From assembly GCA_045595445.1 (NCBI GenBank), contig JAZOAK010000046.1, positions 1 to 15,964 of the forward strand: 15,964 nucleotides of DNA, read 5' to 3'. Made by a program: the position numbers and the translations under genes. This document shows positions 6,693 to 12,895 of the stretch, one piece after another (positions within the stretch are counted from its first letter, which is position 1; the number at the start of each line of letters is the position of its first letter). Source of the DNA: RGIG3009 sp045595445. GTDB lineage: Bacteria > Bacillota > Clostridia > Oscillospirales > Acutalibacteraceae. The notes under the pieces are model-generated. The model did no database searches. It had not been told where the DNA came from and was given only the letters and a program-made list of their open reading frames with translations.

Positions 6693-9074
6693 GTGGCTCA
6701 AAAACGCAAGACTTCTAAAAAAAGCACAGTATCACATGCCAAAGGAAGGGCAGAGTCAAAGCAAAGCAAAACGGTTTCGCAAAGTGCCAAAAACCAATCA
6801 TCTGCCGTGTTGCTGTTTGCCGGTGCGGTGTTGCTCCTTTGCATTGCGCTGATCGAAGGTGCCAGTCTTTGGGGTTGGTTACATAAAACGCTGTTCGGCT
6901 TGTTTGGCGCATGCCTCTATATTTTACCGTTTTTAATGGGGTATGTGGCGGTACTCTGCGCGATGGAGCGTCCCATTGGTAGCGTGAAGGGGAAAATATG
7001 GCAATCGTTTTTGCTGATCACGGTATTGGCAAGTACCATTGAAATTTTCCGTGTTGATGCCACTGTTTATACCTGGACAGATGCCTTGTTGGATGCGTAT
7101 ACAGCGGGGGCAGACGGTCGTGGCGGTGGCGGCGCGCTTGGTAGTCTTCTCGGTCACTGTATGGAATATCTGTTCACCGATGTTGGCTCTAAAATCATTC
7201 TGCTTTTAGGCGTTTTCGTGTTCGCCATGCTTGTAACCGGCACACCGATTTTCACCTTGCTGCGTGCACTATGGAAACCGGTTAAATCCACAAAGGAAAC
7301 CTTGGAAAATGCAATGGAAGTGGCAATGGACGGCGCCGCGCAAAACGACAAGGTTGCCAAAATTGATGTGGAACTCGGTGCGGGATATCCCGATGATACT
7401 ATCCGCGACTCGGTTATTGTCGCAGAACCCGAAACCAAACAACTGGATAAAGGGGCGGTTCTTCAAAAAGTATCTGAAGATCTGTATGCCGATTCTGAGG
7501 ACGAGAAAGAACCGCCGAAGCAAGAGGAACCCATTGCTGAAACAGAAAAGCCTGCTGAGAAAAAACAGGATGAAACGGATACGTACTGTTATCCGCCCTT
7601 GTCCCTGCTCAATGAGTCTAAGTCTATGGATGAATCCGCCGCCGCGCGCGAGCAGACAGCAACAGCGGACCTGTTGATTCAAACACTGAACGAATTCGGC
7701 GTCAGCGCGAAAGTTATTGATATTTCTTGCGGTCCCACCGTTACGCGGTATGAATTGCAGCCGAGTGCCGGCGTTAAGATCAGCCGTATTACGGGGCTTG
7801 CTGATGATATTGCTCTTCGTTTGGCAACGACCGGTGTGCGTATCGAAGCGCCGATCCCGAACAAAGCGGCAATCGGTATTGAAGTGCCAAACAAGGTGAG
7901 CGGCTCTGTTTGCTTGCGTGATTTGATCGGTTCAAAAGATTTTGAAAATGCTAAAAGCAAGTTGACAGTTGCGCTCGGTAAGGATATCGGTGGTCAGATC
8001 GTGTTAGCGGATCTGGCCAAAATGCCCCACTTGCTGATCGCCGGTACGACCGGTTCCGGTAAGTCGGTGTGTACGAACTCCATGATTCAAAGTGTGTTGT
8101 TCCGTGCTCGACCTGAGGAAGTGCGCTTGCTCTTGATCGACCCGAAACAGGTGGAGTTTGGTGTTTACAACGGTGTTCCGCATTTGTTGGTTCCCGTCGT
8201 TACCGATCCCCGAAAAGCCTCGGGTGCGCTCGGTTGGGCTGTTAATGAAATGCTTCGTCGCTATAAACTATTTGCTGAAAACAGCGTGCGTGATTTAACG
8301 GCGTATAATGAGGCGGCTAAGAACAGTGATACGCTTGAAGTTCTCCCGCAGATCTTAATCATTATCGATGAGTTAGCGGATTTGATGATGGTGGCTGCCA
8401 ACGAAGTGGAAAGCAATATCTGTCGTTTGGCGCAAATGGCTCGTGCGGCAGGCATGCACTTGGTAATTGCAACGCAACGTCCTTCGGTTGACGTTATCAC
8501 CGGTTTGATAAAAGCAAATATTCCGTCGCGCTTGGCATTGACTGTGGCATCGGCGGTTGACTCCCGTACTATTCTCGATACCGGTGGTGCGGAAAAACTG
8601 CTTGGCAAAGGCGATATGCTGTTTATGCCGGTCGGTTTTGCGAAACCCATGCGTGTGCAAGGCTGTTTCGTTGGTAACCGCGAAGTGGAATCAGTCGTTG
8701 ATTTCTTGAAATCTACCGAGGCACAGCAGTATGACGAAGCGGTCATCGAAGAAATCAACCGTCAAGCAGAGGCGGCAGAAAAATCCTCGAAATCTTCGAG
8801 CGATGCCGACGATGGCGTTGCCGGCGGTGGAGATGAAATGCTGCCGCAGGCGATTGAAGTGGTGGTTGAAGCCGGAATGGCATCCACCTCTTTACTGCAA
8901 CGACGGTTACGTTTGGGGTATGCGCGTGCAGGTCGCATTATAGATGAAATGGAACAACGCGGTATTGTAGGACCTCACGAAGGCAGTAAACCTCGACAAG
9001 TGCTTATTACACGCCAGCAGTGGTTGGAAATGAATATGAATCGCGCAGATGATGACGAGGTAATCGGAGAATAA
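6693..9074 (+). CDS. ftsK: FtsK/SpoIIIE-family DNA translocase
   Basis: 793 residues, the usual size of Firmicutes SpoIIIE/SftA-type proteins. Layout: a basic N-terminus; about four hydrophobic segments (near residues 38-56, 65-90, 104-119 and 166-184); an acidic, Lys/Glu-rich linker (about 200-300); the alpha/beta RecA-like motor with Walker A GTTGSGKS at 451-458 and Walker B ILIIIDE ending D559-E560, plus IATQRPSVDVITGLIKANIPSRLA; and a C-terminal winged-helix gamma domain (about 714-772) that reads polar DNA motifs. It pumps double-stranded DNA through the division or sporulation septum. GTG start at 6693 follows AGAGGAGGGG by 7 nt. tepA lies upstream, as in Bacillus. The sequence does not tell vegetative FtsK from sporulation SpoIIIE; four membrane segments fit SpoIIIE. 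Motor identity is secure. Confidence 0.96.
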   Translation: MAQKRKTSKKSTVSHAKGRAESKQSKTVSQSAKNQSSAVLLFAGAVLLLCIALIEGASLWGWLHKTLFGLFGACLYILPFLMGYVAVLCAMERPIGSVKGKIWQSFLLITVLASTIEIFRVDATVYTWTDALLDAYTAGADGRGGGGALGSLLGHCMEYLFTDVGSKIILLLGVFVFAMLVTGTPIFTLLRALWKPVKSTKETLENAMEVAMDGAAQNDKVAKIDVELGAGYPDDTIRDSVIVAEPETKQLDKGAVLQKVSEDLYADSEDEKEPPKQEEPIAETEKPAEKKQDETDTYCYPPLSLLNESKSMDESAAAREQTATADLLIQTLNEFGVSAKVIDISCGPTVTRYELQPSAGVKISRITGLADDIALRLATTGVRIEAPIPNKAAIGIEVPNKVSGSVCLRDLIGSKDFENAKSKLTVALGKDIGGQIVLADLAKMPHLLIAGTTGSGKSVCTNSMIQSVLFRARPEEVRLLLIDPKQVEFGVYNGVPHLLVPVVTDPRKASGALGWAVNEMLRRYKLFAENSVRDLTAYNEAAKNSDTLEVLPQILIIIDELADLMMVAANEVESNICRLAQMARAAGMHLVIATQRPSVDVITGLIKANIPSRLALTVASAVDSRTILDTGGAEKLLGKGDMLFMPVGFAKPMRVQGCFVGNREVESVVDFLKSTEAQQYDEAVIEEINRQAEAAEKSSKSSSDADDGVAGGGDEMLPQAIEVVVEAGMASTSLLQRRLRLGYARAGRIIDEMEQRGIVGPHEGSKPRQVLITRQQWLEMNMNRADDDEVIGE

Positions 9075-9078
9075 AACT

Positions 9079-10035
9079 ATGGCGAAACGAAAACGCAGTA
9101 GTAAAGCAACGCGTTATCGCAATCGTGTAACGCTGGTAAGTGCTGTTTTAGCGGTTGTTGTCTTATGCGTACTGATCTCGCTCAACAGCTCTCTTCAATT
9201 GCCGTTTTTGCCAACGTGGGACAGTCTATACAGCACTGTGGGGTTGCATAGCACCCCACCACCTGAGGGAACGTTACGTGTTACGGTTTTGGATGTCGGT
9301 AATGCAGATTGCATTTTACTTCAAAGCGGTGATAAAAACGCTTTGATCGATGCCGGAGAGAATACTGACGATGACGCTGTTCTTACCGCGTTAGAGAGTG
9401 CCGGTGTTGCGAAACTGGATTACGTAATTGCCACACACGCTGATGCCGATCACATTGGGGGTATGGATACGGTTATTCGTAATATCCCCATTGATACCTT
9501 TTTGATGTCGTTTATGCCGAAAGGTCACACGCCTACTACGCGTACTTATGAACGTATGTTGGAGGCAATGACGGATTGCAATGTGCTTCCCACCGAAGCG
9601 GAGCATGGCACCGTATATCCGTTTGGTGAAGCAACCATCACCATTTTGAGCGGGCTCAGCGACTATACGGAGACGAACGACCAATCGGTCGTTTGTCTGG
9701 TGTCACATGGCAAAATGGATTTTCTGTTCATGGGAGATGCCGGCAAAGAGGTGGAACGTGAGATCCTTGATGCCGTACCAACTCTGGATGTTGAAGTGCT
9801 TAAAGTGGGGCATCACGGTAGTTCTACTTCCAGCGACGGCAGTTTTATCCGCAGCATTTCTCCTGCTATTGCGCTGATTACCTGTGGGTATAACAACTCT
9901 TACAACCACCCTCATTCCGCGACGTTGCAAACACTCAAACGCAATGCTGTTACGGTATATCGCAGCGATTTGAACGGTGAAATTGTACTCACCAGTGACG
10001 GAAAAACCGTCTCCGTCATAACGGAAAAGAAATAG
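9079..10035 (+). CDS. ComEC-like metallo-beta-lactamase-fold hydrolase, membrane-anchored
   Basis: 318 residues. A basic N-terminus is followed by one hydrophobic segment (about residues 17-36), so the protein is probably an anchored or exported extracytoplasmic enzyme. The catalytic domain starts at LRVTVLDVGNADCILL and carries the metal motif as THADADH (H120, D122, D124, H125), the later aspartate in LFMGDAGKEVE, and VGHHGSS. This pattern matches the stand-alone metallo-beta-lactamase domain related to the C-terminal part of ComEC, proposed to be a nuclease or phosphodiesterase. The competence-channel domain is absent. The start ATG is 4 bp after the ftsK stop, with its ribosome site (CGGAGA) inside the ftsK end, so the genes are probably coupled. 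The DUF3006 gene that follows is a frequent partner of this family. Substrate unknown. Confidence 0.85.
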   Translation: MAKRKRSSKATRYRNRVTLVSAVLAVVVLCVLISLNSSLQLPFLPTWDSLYSTVGLHSTPPPEGTLRVTVLDVGNADCILLQSGDKNALIDAGENTDDDAVLTALESAGVAKLDYVIATHADADHIGGMDTVIRNIPIDTFLMSFMPKGHTPTTRTYERMLEAMTDCNVLPTEAEHGTVYPFGEATITILSGLSDYTETNDQSVVCLVSHGKMDFLFMGDAGKEVEREILDAVPTLDVEVLKVGHHGSSTSSDGSFIRSISPAIALITCGYNNSYNHPHSATLQTLKRNAVTVYRSDLNGEIVLTSDGKTVSVITEKK

Positions 10036-10047
10036 AGGTGGACGAAA

Positions 10048-10281
10048 GTGCGATATGCCATTGATCGTTTTGAAGGTGACAAAGCGGTACTGCAAGACGA
10101 TAACGGTATCTGTTTTGTCGTCGATAAACCCTTGTTGCCGCCCGATGCGGTGCAGGGGGATGTCTTAGAACAGCGTGACGGACGCTACTGCCACGATCGT
10201 GCAAAAACCTCTGCGCGGCGAGATAAACTGTATCGTCTTGAACAATTGTTACGAAAAAAAAGCAAAGGAAAGGATGCGTAA
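10048..10281 (+). CDS. DUF3006 domain protein
   Basis: 77 residues starting MRYAIDRFEGDKAVLQDDNG and ending in a basic helix rich in Lys/Arg. The 'IDRFEG..AV..DD.G' opening and the 'GDVL...DG.Y' middle (VQGDVLEQRDGRYCHDR) match DUF3006, a small probable beta-barrel family of unknown function that often sits next to ComEC-like metallo-beta-lactamase proteins. The start is a GTG at 10048 with GAGG (10035-10038) 9 nt upstream; only 12 bp separate it from the previous stop. No signal peptide or membrane segment is visible, so it should be cytosolic. A partner or regulatory role with the neighbouring hydrolase is inferred from co-occurrence alone. Confidence 0.8.
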   Translation: MRYAIDRFEGDKAVLQDDNGICFVVDKPLLPPDAVQGDVLEQRDGRYCHDRAKTSARRDKLYRLEQLLRKKSKGKDA

Positions 10282-10283
10282 AC

Positions 10284-10445
10284 ATGAAAAAGTTTTGGGC
10301 AATTTTAGCCGGTGCGGCTGCGGTCACAGCCGCAGCAGTCTATTTCAACAACAAGAAAAAGCAGAACACGATGCTTGTGTCACAAGAGTTTGATGAGGAG
10401 ACTTCTGAAAACGAAAATGAACAGGCAACTGCTGAGCAAGAATGA
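10284..10445 (+). CDS. Small single-pass membrane protein of unknown function
   Basis: A 53-residue frame: ATG at 10284, only 2 bp after the DUF3006 stop, TGA at 10443-10445. AAAGGAAAGGA ending 9 nt upstream is a good ribosome site. The peptide starts MKKFWAILAGAAAVTAAAVY (a transmembrane or uncleaved signal helix, about residues 4-21), continues with a basic NNKKKQN patch, and ends in an acidic Glu/Asp/Gln/Asn tail. The stop overlaps the tcdA start as ATGA, so translation is probably coupled. I do not recognise a family. The hydrophobic-basic-acidic layout and its place in a tightly packed operon argue for a real gene. By the positive-inside rule the tail would be cytoplasmic. Confidence 0.72.
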   Translation: MKKFWAILAGAAAVTAAAVYFNNKKKQNTMLVSQEFDEETSENENEQATAEQE

Positions 10446-11137
10446 GTAACGAGGCATTTTCTCGCACCGAGCAGTTGCTTGGTGCTGATGCGATGCAGCG
10501 CTTGTCTGCGGCACGTGTCGCTGTTTTCGGTATAGGTGGTGTCGGTGGTTATGTCGCCGAAGCACTTGCACGCAGTGGTGTGGGCGCATTGGATCTGTTT
10601 GATAACGACACCGTGTGTGAAAGCAATTTGAATCGCCAGATCATTGCTTTACACAGCACCATCGGGCAATATAAGGTAGATGCCATGAAAGCGCGTATTG
10701 CCGACATTGCCCCGACCACCAAGGTGACAACGCATTGTTGCTTTTATATGCCGGACAATGCCGCAGATTATCCCTTTGGTTGCTATGACTACGTGGTGGA
10801 TGCGGTGGATACCGTTACGGCAAAACTGACGATTATTGAGCGCGCCCAAGCGGCGGGTGTACCGGTGATCAGTTGTATGGGTACAGGAAACAAGCTGGAC
10901 CCGTCGCAACTGAAAGTTGCGGATATTTCCAAAACGTCGGTTTGTCCGCTTGCTCGCGTAATGCGCCGTGAATTGCGTGTGCGCGGTATTACCCACGTCA
11001 AGGTCCTGTATTCAACTGAAGAACCGATAAAGTCGGATAACACCTCTCGCACTCCTTCGAGTGTTGCGTTTGTACCGGCATCCGCCGGATTGATGATCGC
11101 GGGCGAAGTAGTACGTGCCTTAATAAAAGAGAGCTGA
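10442..11137 (+). CDS. tcdA: tRNA threonylcarbamoyladenosine dehydratase (ThiF/MoeB superfamily)
   Basis: 231 residues. It opens with FSRTEQLLGADAMQRLSAAR and the ATP-binding loop VFGIGGVGGYVAEALARSG, then LFDNDTVCESNLNRQI, which contains the conserved aspartate and the N..R..I motif of E1-like adenylating enzymes. The later block KTSVCPLARVMRREL and the closing SVAFVPASAGLMIAGEVVR fit TcdA (CsdL/YgdL), which cyclises t6A37 in tRNA to ct6A using ATP. The short length without a rhodanese domain or an obvious carrier-protein gene nearby favours TcdA over MoeB or ThiF. The start ATG overlaps the preceding stop by 4 nt and has only a weak ribosome site of its own, pointing to coupled translation. 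It is the last gene of the operon, followed by a strong terminator. Confidence 0.9.
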   Translation: MSNEAFSRTEQLLGADAMQRLSAARVAVFGIGGVGGYVAEALARSGVGALDLFDNDTVCESNLNRQIIALHSTIGQYKVDAMKARIADIAPTTKVTTHCCFYMPDNAADYPFGCYDYVVDAVDTVTAKLTIIERAQAAGVPVISCMGTGNKLDPSQLKVADISKTSVCPLARVMRRELRVRGITHVKVLYSTEEPIKSDNTSRTPSSVAFVPASAGLMIAGEVVRALIKES

Positions 11138-11165
11138 ATGCCAAAGCATTCAGCTCTTTTGTTTT
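11131..11165 (+). terminator. Rho-independent terminator after tcdA (bidirectional)
   Basis: An 11-bp perfect stem (GAGCTGAATGC 11131-11141, GCATTCAGCTC 11146-11156) with loop CAAA is followed by TTTTGTTTT. The left arm starts inside the tcdA end. On the other strand the hairpin is followed by a TCTTTTATT stretch, so it can also terminate the convergent cysteine-rich gene, whose stop codon lies at 11164-11166. Confidence 0.9.
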
Positions 11166-11958
11166 AACAACCGCAGTGGTCATCGCCTTTCGGCGGGAAG
11201 AACTCGTCAACGGGGAAACACATCTTCTTGAACATATCGCAGGGGTTTTCGGTATTTGGGCAACATTCTTTTGCCGGCATACAGAAATCGTAGATCGGCA
11301 TCAGCATTTGTACGTTGCGAATCAGCTGAACGATGGTAAAGATTCCGAGCGTTACCAGGACTACCTTTTCGGTATCGTTGTCCACGAAACAACCGCCGAA
11401 GCACTCGCATACGCTTACCGGGATGCTTGATGCACAGCAATCGCACCGACAACCGCAGTTGCATTTATCAACCAACCGCGCGGAAAGCACGACCGGTTCC
11501 GCAACCTGCACCGTACAACGTGGCATGTTGCGTGTCGGCATCTCCTGACGGTCGCGATGATCGGGACAAAATTCGCTGGTGAACACCTTTACGTTACCCT
11601 CGCTGCCAAAAAGAATAACCTTTTTCTGGAATACGGCAACACCATCGATCAAACAGCAACCGGAGCCATGACCTGCGTACACTTCTACCGTTACCTTGAA
11701 GAAAAAGGTGAGGTCGCAGGAATAGTAGCCGCGATTAAAGGGGAGAGCCTCCACGTCGATATAGGTGGATAACACCTCTGCTTTTTTAGCGCGGATGCTG
11801 ACAGCATGGTCGATCACCAGTTGATCGCGTTCGGTGAAAAATACGCGCAGATCCTCCAGGCAATCTTTATCAGAGCAAGAATCATATACTCGTCCGGCAT
11901 CCACACAAACGGCCTCTTTACATCCGCTGTTTTGCATGTACTTGTTGTTATCAGCCAT
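11164..11958 (-). CDS. Conserved-looking cysteine-rich protein of unknown function
   Basis: 264 residues from the ATG at 11956-11958, which has a textbook AGGAGG 7 nt upstream; a longer frame to 11997 lacks a ribosome site. It holds 25 cysteines. The N-terminal half has C13, C18, C28, C33 in a block around EAVCVDAGRVYDSCSDKDC, then alternating hydrophobic strands (about 35-125, e.g. DLTFFFKVTVEVY and KKVILFGSEGNVKVF). A cluster C166-x-C168-x-C170-x-C172-x-C174-C175 follows, then C184, C186, C190, a hydrophobic stretch (199-221) and another nine-residue-spaced group ending HCGC. No signal peptide is visible. From memory, proteins with the 'YDSCSDKDCLEDL' block are widespread and unannotated in Clostridia. 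Candidate roles are a disulfide-crosslinked structural protein such as a spore coat or exosporium component, or metal binding; both are guesses. It ends at the tcdA terminator, convergent. Confidence 0.85.
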   Translation of the reverse strand: MADNNKYMQNSGCKEAVCVDAGRVYDSCSDKDCLEDLRVFFTERDQLVIDHAVSIRAKKAEVLSTYIDVEALPFNRGYYSCDLTFFFKVTVEVYAGHGSGCCLIDGVAVFQKKVILFGSEGNVKVFTSEFCPDHRDRQEMPTRNMPRCTVQVAEPVVLSARLVDKCNCGCRCDCCASSIPVSVCECFGGCFVDNDTEKVVLVTLGIFTIVQLIRNVQMLMPIYDFCMPAKECCPNTENPCDMFKKMCFPVDEFFPPKGDDHCGC

Positions 11959-12050
11959 TAAAAATCCTCCTATGTCTATGATGATAGGGGATGCCATTAG
12001 TACAATGGTAACCCTTCACTGCCATCATATGACATGGGAGGTTTTGTGTG

Positions 12051-12470
12051 CTATGCTTTTTCGTCTTCTTGGTCGTTTGGCTCGGCTATGCCCAGTGCCA
12101 GATCGACCAACGCTTGCAATTCCGGATGTTGCCGATAAGCATCAATTAACAAGAATTCATGGTCTGTTAGCGTCGGCCTCGGCAGTAATGAAATGGGGGT
12201 TGTATCGCGCAATATGTGGCGCGTTTTATACTCATTACCGAGTTCAGGCAGAGGATCCGACAGGGGCTTTCCCAAAAGATAGTCCAAAGTCACGTCAAAA
12301 TAATCCGCAATCTTTTTGGCAATTTCCATACCGGGCAGGGTATCAATTCCTTGTTTGTAGTCCTTGCGCCAGCGAGATACTGACGCTTTGCTGAACCCGA
12401 TTTCTTGACTTGCCTTGGTGGGGGATATTCGTTTGTGCTCACATAACATTTTGAATCGTTCAAAAAACAT
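12051..12470 (-). CDS. Small XRE-family helix-turn-helix transcriptional regulator
   Basis: 139 residues starting MFFERFKMLCEHKRISPTKA. The N-terminal domain (about 3-67) is a Cro/CI-type helix-turn-helix, with the turn and recognition helix near residues 18-36 (KASQEIGFSKASVSRW) and the typical closing IAKKIADYFDVTLDYLLG. The C-terminal half (DHEFLLIDAYRQHPELQALVDLALGI) is a short helical segment often seen in clostridial regulators of this kind, perhaps for dimerisation. The chosen ATG (12468-12470) has GGAGGTG 5 nt upstream; an extension to 12614 would run through the divergent promoter. It is transcribed away from the DUF6514-like gene, and the inverted repeat in the shared region is a probable binding site, so autoregulation and control of the neighbour are likely. 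The cysteine-rich gene lies 92 bp downstream on the same strand. Confidence 0.88.
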   Translation of the reverse strand: MFFERFKMLCEHKRISPTKASQEIGFSKASVSRWRKDYKQGIDTLPGMEIAKKIADYFDVTLDYLLGKPLSDPLPELGNEYKTRHILRDTTPISLLPRPTLTDHEFLLIDAYRQHPELQALVDLALGIAEPNDQEDEKA

Positions 12471-12501
12471 GCGCACACCTCCAAAAATTTCCAAAAAACG
12501 C

Positions 12502-12530
12502 TTGACAAGTTCAACGCGATGAACTATAAT
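12502..12530 (+). promoter_or_regulatory. Perfect consensus promoter of the DUF6514-like gene
   Basis: TTGACA at 12502-12507, 17-nt spacer, TATAAT at 12525-12530. Such an ideal promoter would be strong unless repressed, which fits the inverted repeat in the spacer. The predicted start of transcription is near 12537, giving a leader of about 100 nt. Confidence 0.85.
12508..12525. promoter_or_regulatory. Probable operator (inverted repeat) for the XRE regulator
   Basis: AGTTCA (12508-12513) and TGAACT (12520-12525) form a perfect 6-bp inverted repeat around ACGCGA, filling the spacer between the -35 and -10 elements. Further TGAAC half-sites occur at 12539-12543 and 12551-12555, the latter within GTTGAAC, the complement of GTTCAAC at 12509-12515. 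Binding here would block RNA polymerase on both strands. Confidence 0.65.
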
Positions 12531-12554
12531 ACAAAATATGAACAAACGGTTGAA
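12526..12554 (-). promoter_or_regulatory. Possible promoter of the XRE regulator
   Basis: On the minus strand TTCAAC (12554-12549), a 17-nt spacer and TATTAT (12531-12526) form a weak sigma-A-like promoter. Its -10 overlaps the -10 of the divergent promoter, so the two would compete. The regulator's ATG is about 55 nt downstream. Confidence 0.4.
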
Positions 12555-12638
12555 CTTTTTTGCTTGCCAAACCATACACAATGACATTCTATCACAAAAT
12601 CGCTTAGGATTCAATATCTTTTTGAGGGAGAGTTGTGC

Positions 12639-12881
12639 GTGTTCATATATCGAATGTTCGAAGAAGTTTTATATCTGGACGAAGGCGATCCGTATCGTAG
12701 TTACGGTATTCGTGTTGAAAATGAGATGGGGGAGATCGTGGAAGAAATTTCGGATATTTCAACGGAAGAACACGTTGTATCAGAACTGGTTTTACGTTGT
12801 TTATACGGAGAATTGGATCCGGTTCACCTACGGGACGTTGTCTTGAATTACATAGAAACAGCCGCCTTACCCGAACGGTAA
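12639..12881 (+). CDS. DUF6514-like small protein
   Basis: 80 residues from GTG at 12639, which is 8 nt after GAGGGAG (12624-12630); an in-frame TTG at 12633 is too close to that site. The peptide contains SYGIRVENEMGEIVEEISDIS, then VVSELVLRCLYGELDPVHLRDVVLNYIE. The order 'SYGI.....G....I.DIS', a short helix, then 'L.P.HL.DVV..F/Y' resembles DUF6514, a small clostridial family of unknown function; I rate that as probable, not certain. It is acidic and has no signal or membrane segment. It is expressed from a perfect promoter overlapped by the probable operator of the divergent XRE regulator, and its stop codon sits within the terminator. It may be a conditionally expressed effector of that regulator, which is inference. 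Confidence 0.75.
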   Translation: MFIYRMFEEVLYLDEGDPYRSYGIRVENEMGEIVEEISDISTEEHVVSELVLRCLYGELDPVHLRDVVLNYIETAALPER

Positions 12882-12895
12882 GACGGCTGTTTTTT
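12858..12895 (+). terminator. Terminator after the DUF6514-like gene (bidirectional)
   Basis: ACAGCCG (12858-12864) and CTTACC (12866-12871) pair with GGTAAG (12877-12882) and CGGCTGT (12884-12890), with one C-A mismatch and a 5-nt loop, followed by TTTTT (12891-12895). The stop codon TAA (12879-12881) is in the 3' arm. On the minus strand the hairpin is followed by TTTCTAT and can also end pcrA, whose stop is at 12894-12896. Confidence 0.88.

Noticed and set aside
7269..7682. 137-codon minus-strand frame
   Set aside because: It is the complement of the acidic linker of FtsK and yields a low-complexity Phe/Arg/Leu sequence with no ribosome site.
11834..12394. 186-codon plus-strand frame across the cysteine-rich and XRE genes
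   Set aside because: It is antisense to two well-supported minus-strand genes with good ribosome sites, has no ribosome site of its own, and its product shows no recognisable pattern.
12471..12614. Longer N-terminus for the XRE regulator
   Set aside because: The extension runs through the divergent promoter and operator; the ATG at 12470 has GGAGGTG at ideal spacing and the helix-turn-helix begins there.
12538..12846. 102-codon frame starting with ATG right after the DUF6514 promoter
   Set aside because: It begins at the predicted transcription start with no room for a ribosome site, and overlaps the better-supported gene at 12639-12881 in another frame. A leaderless start cannot be fully excluded.
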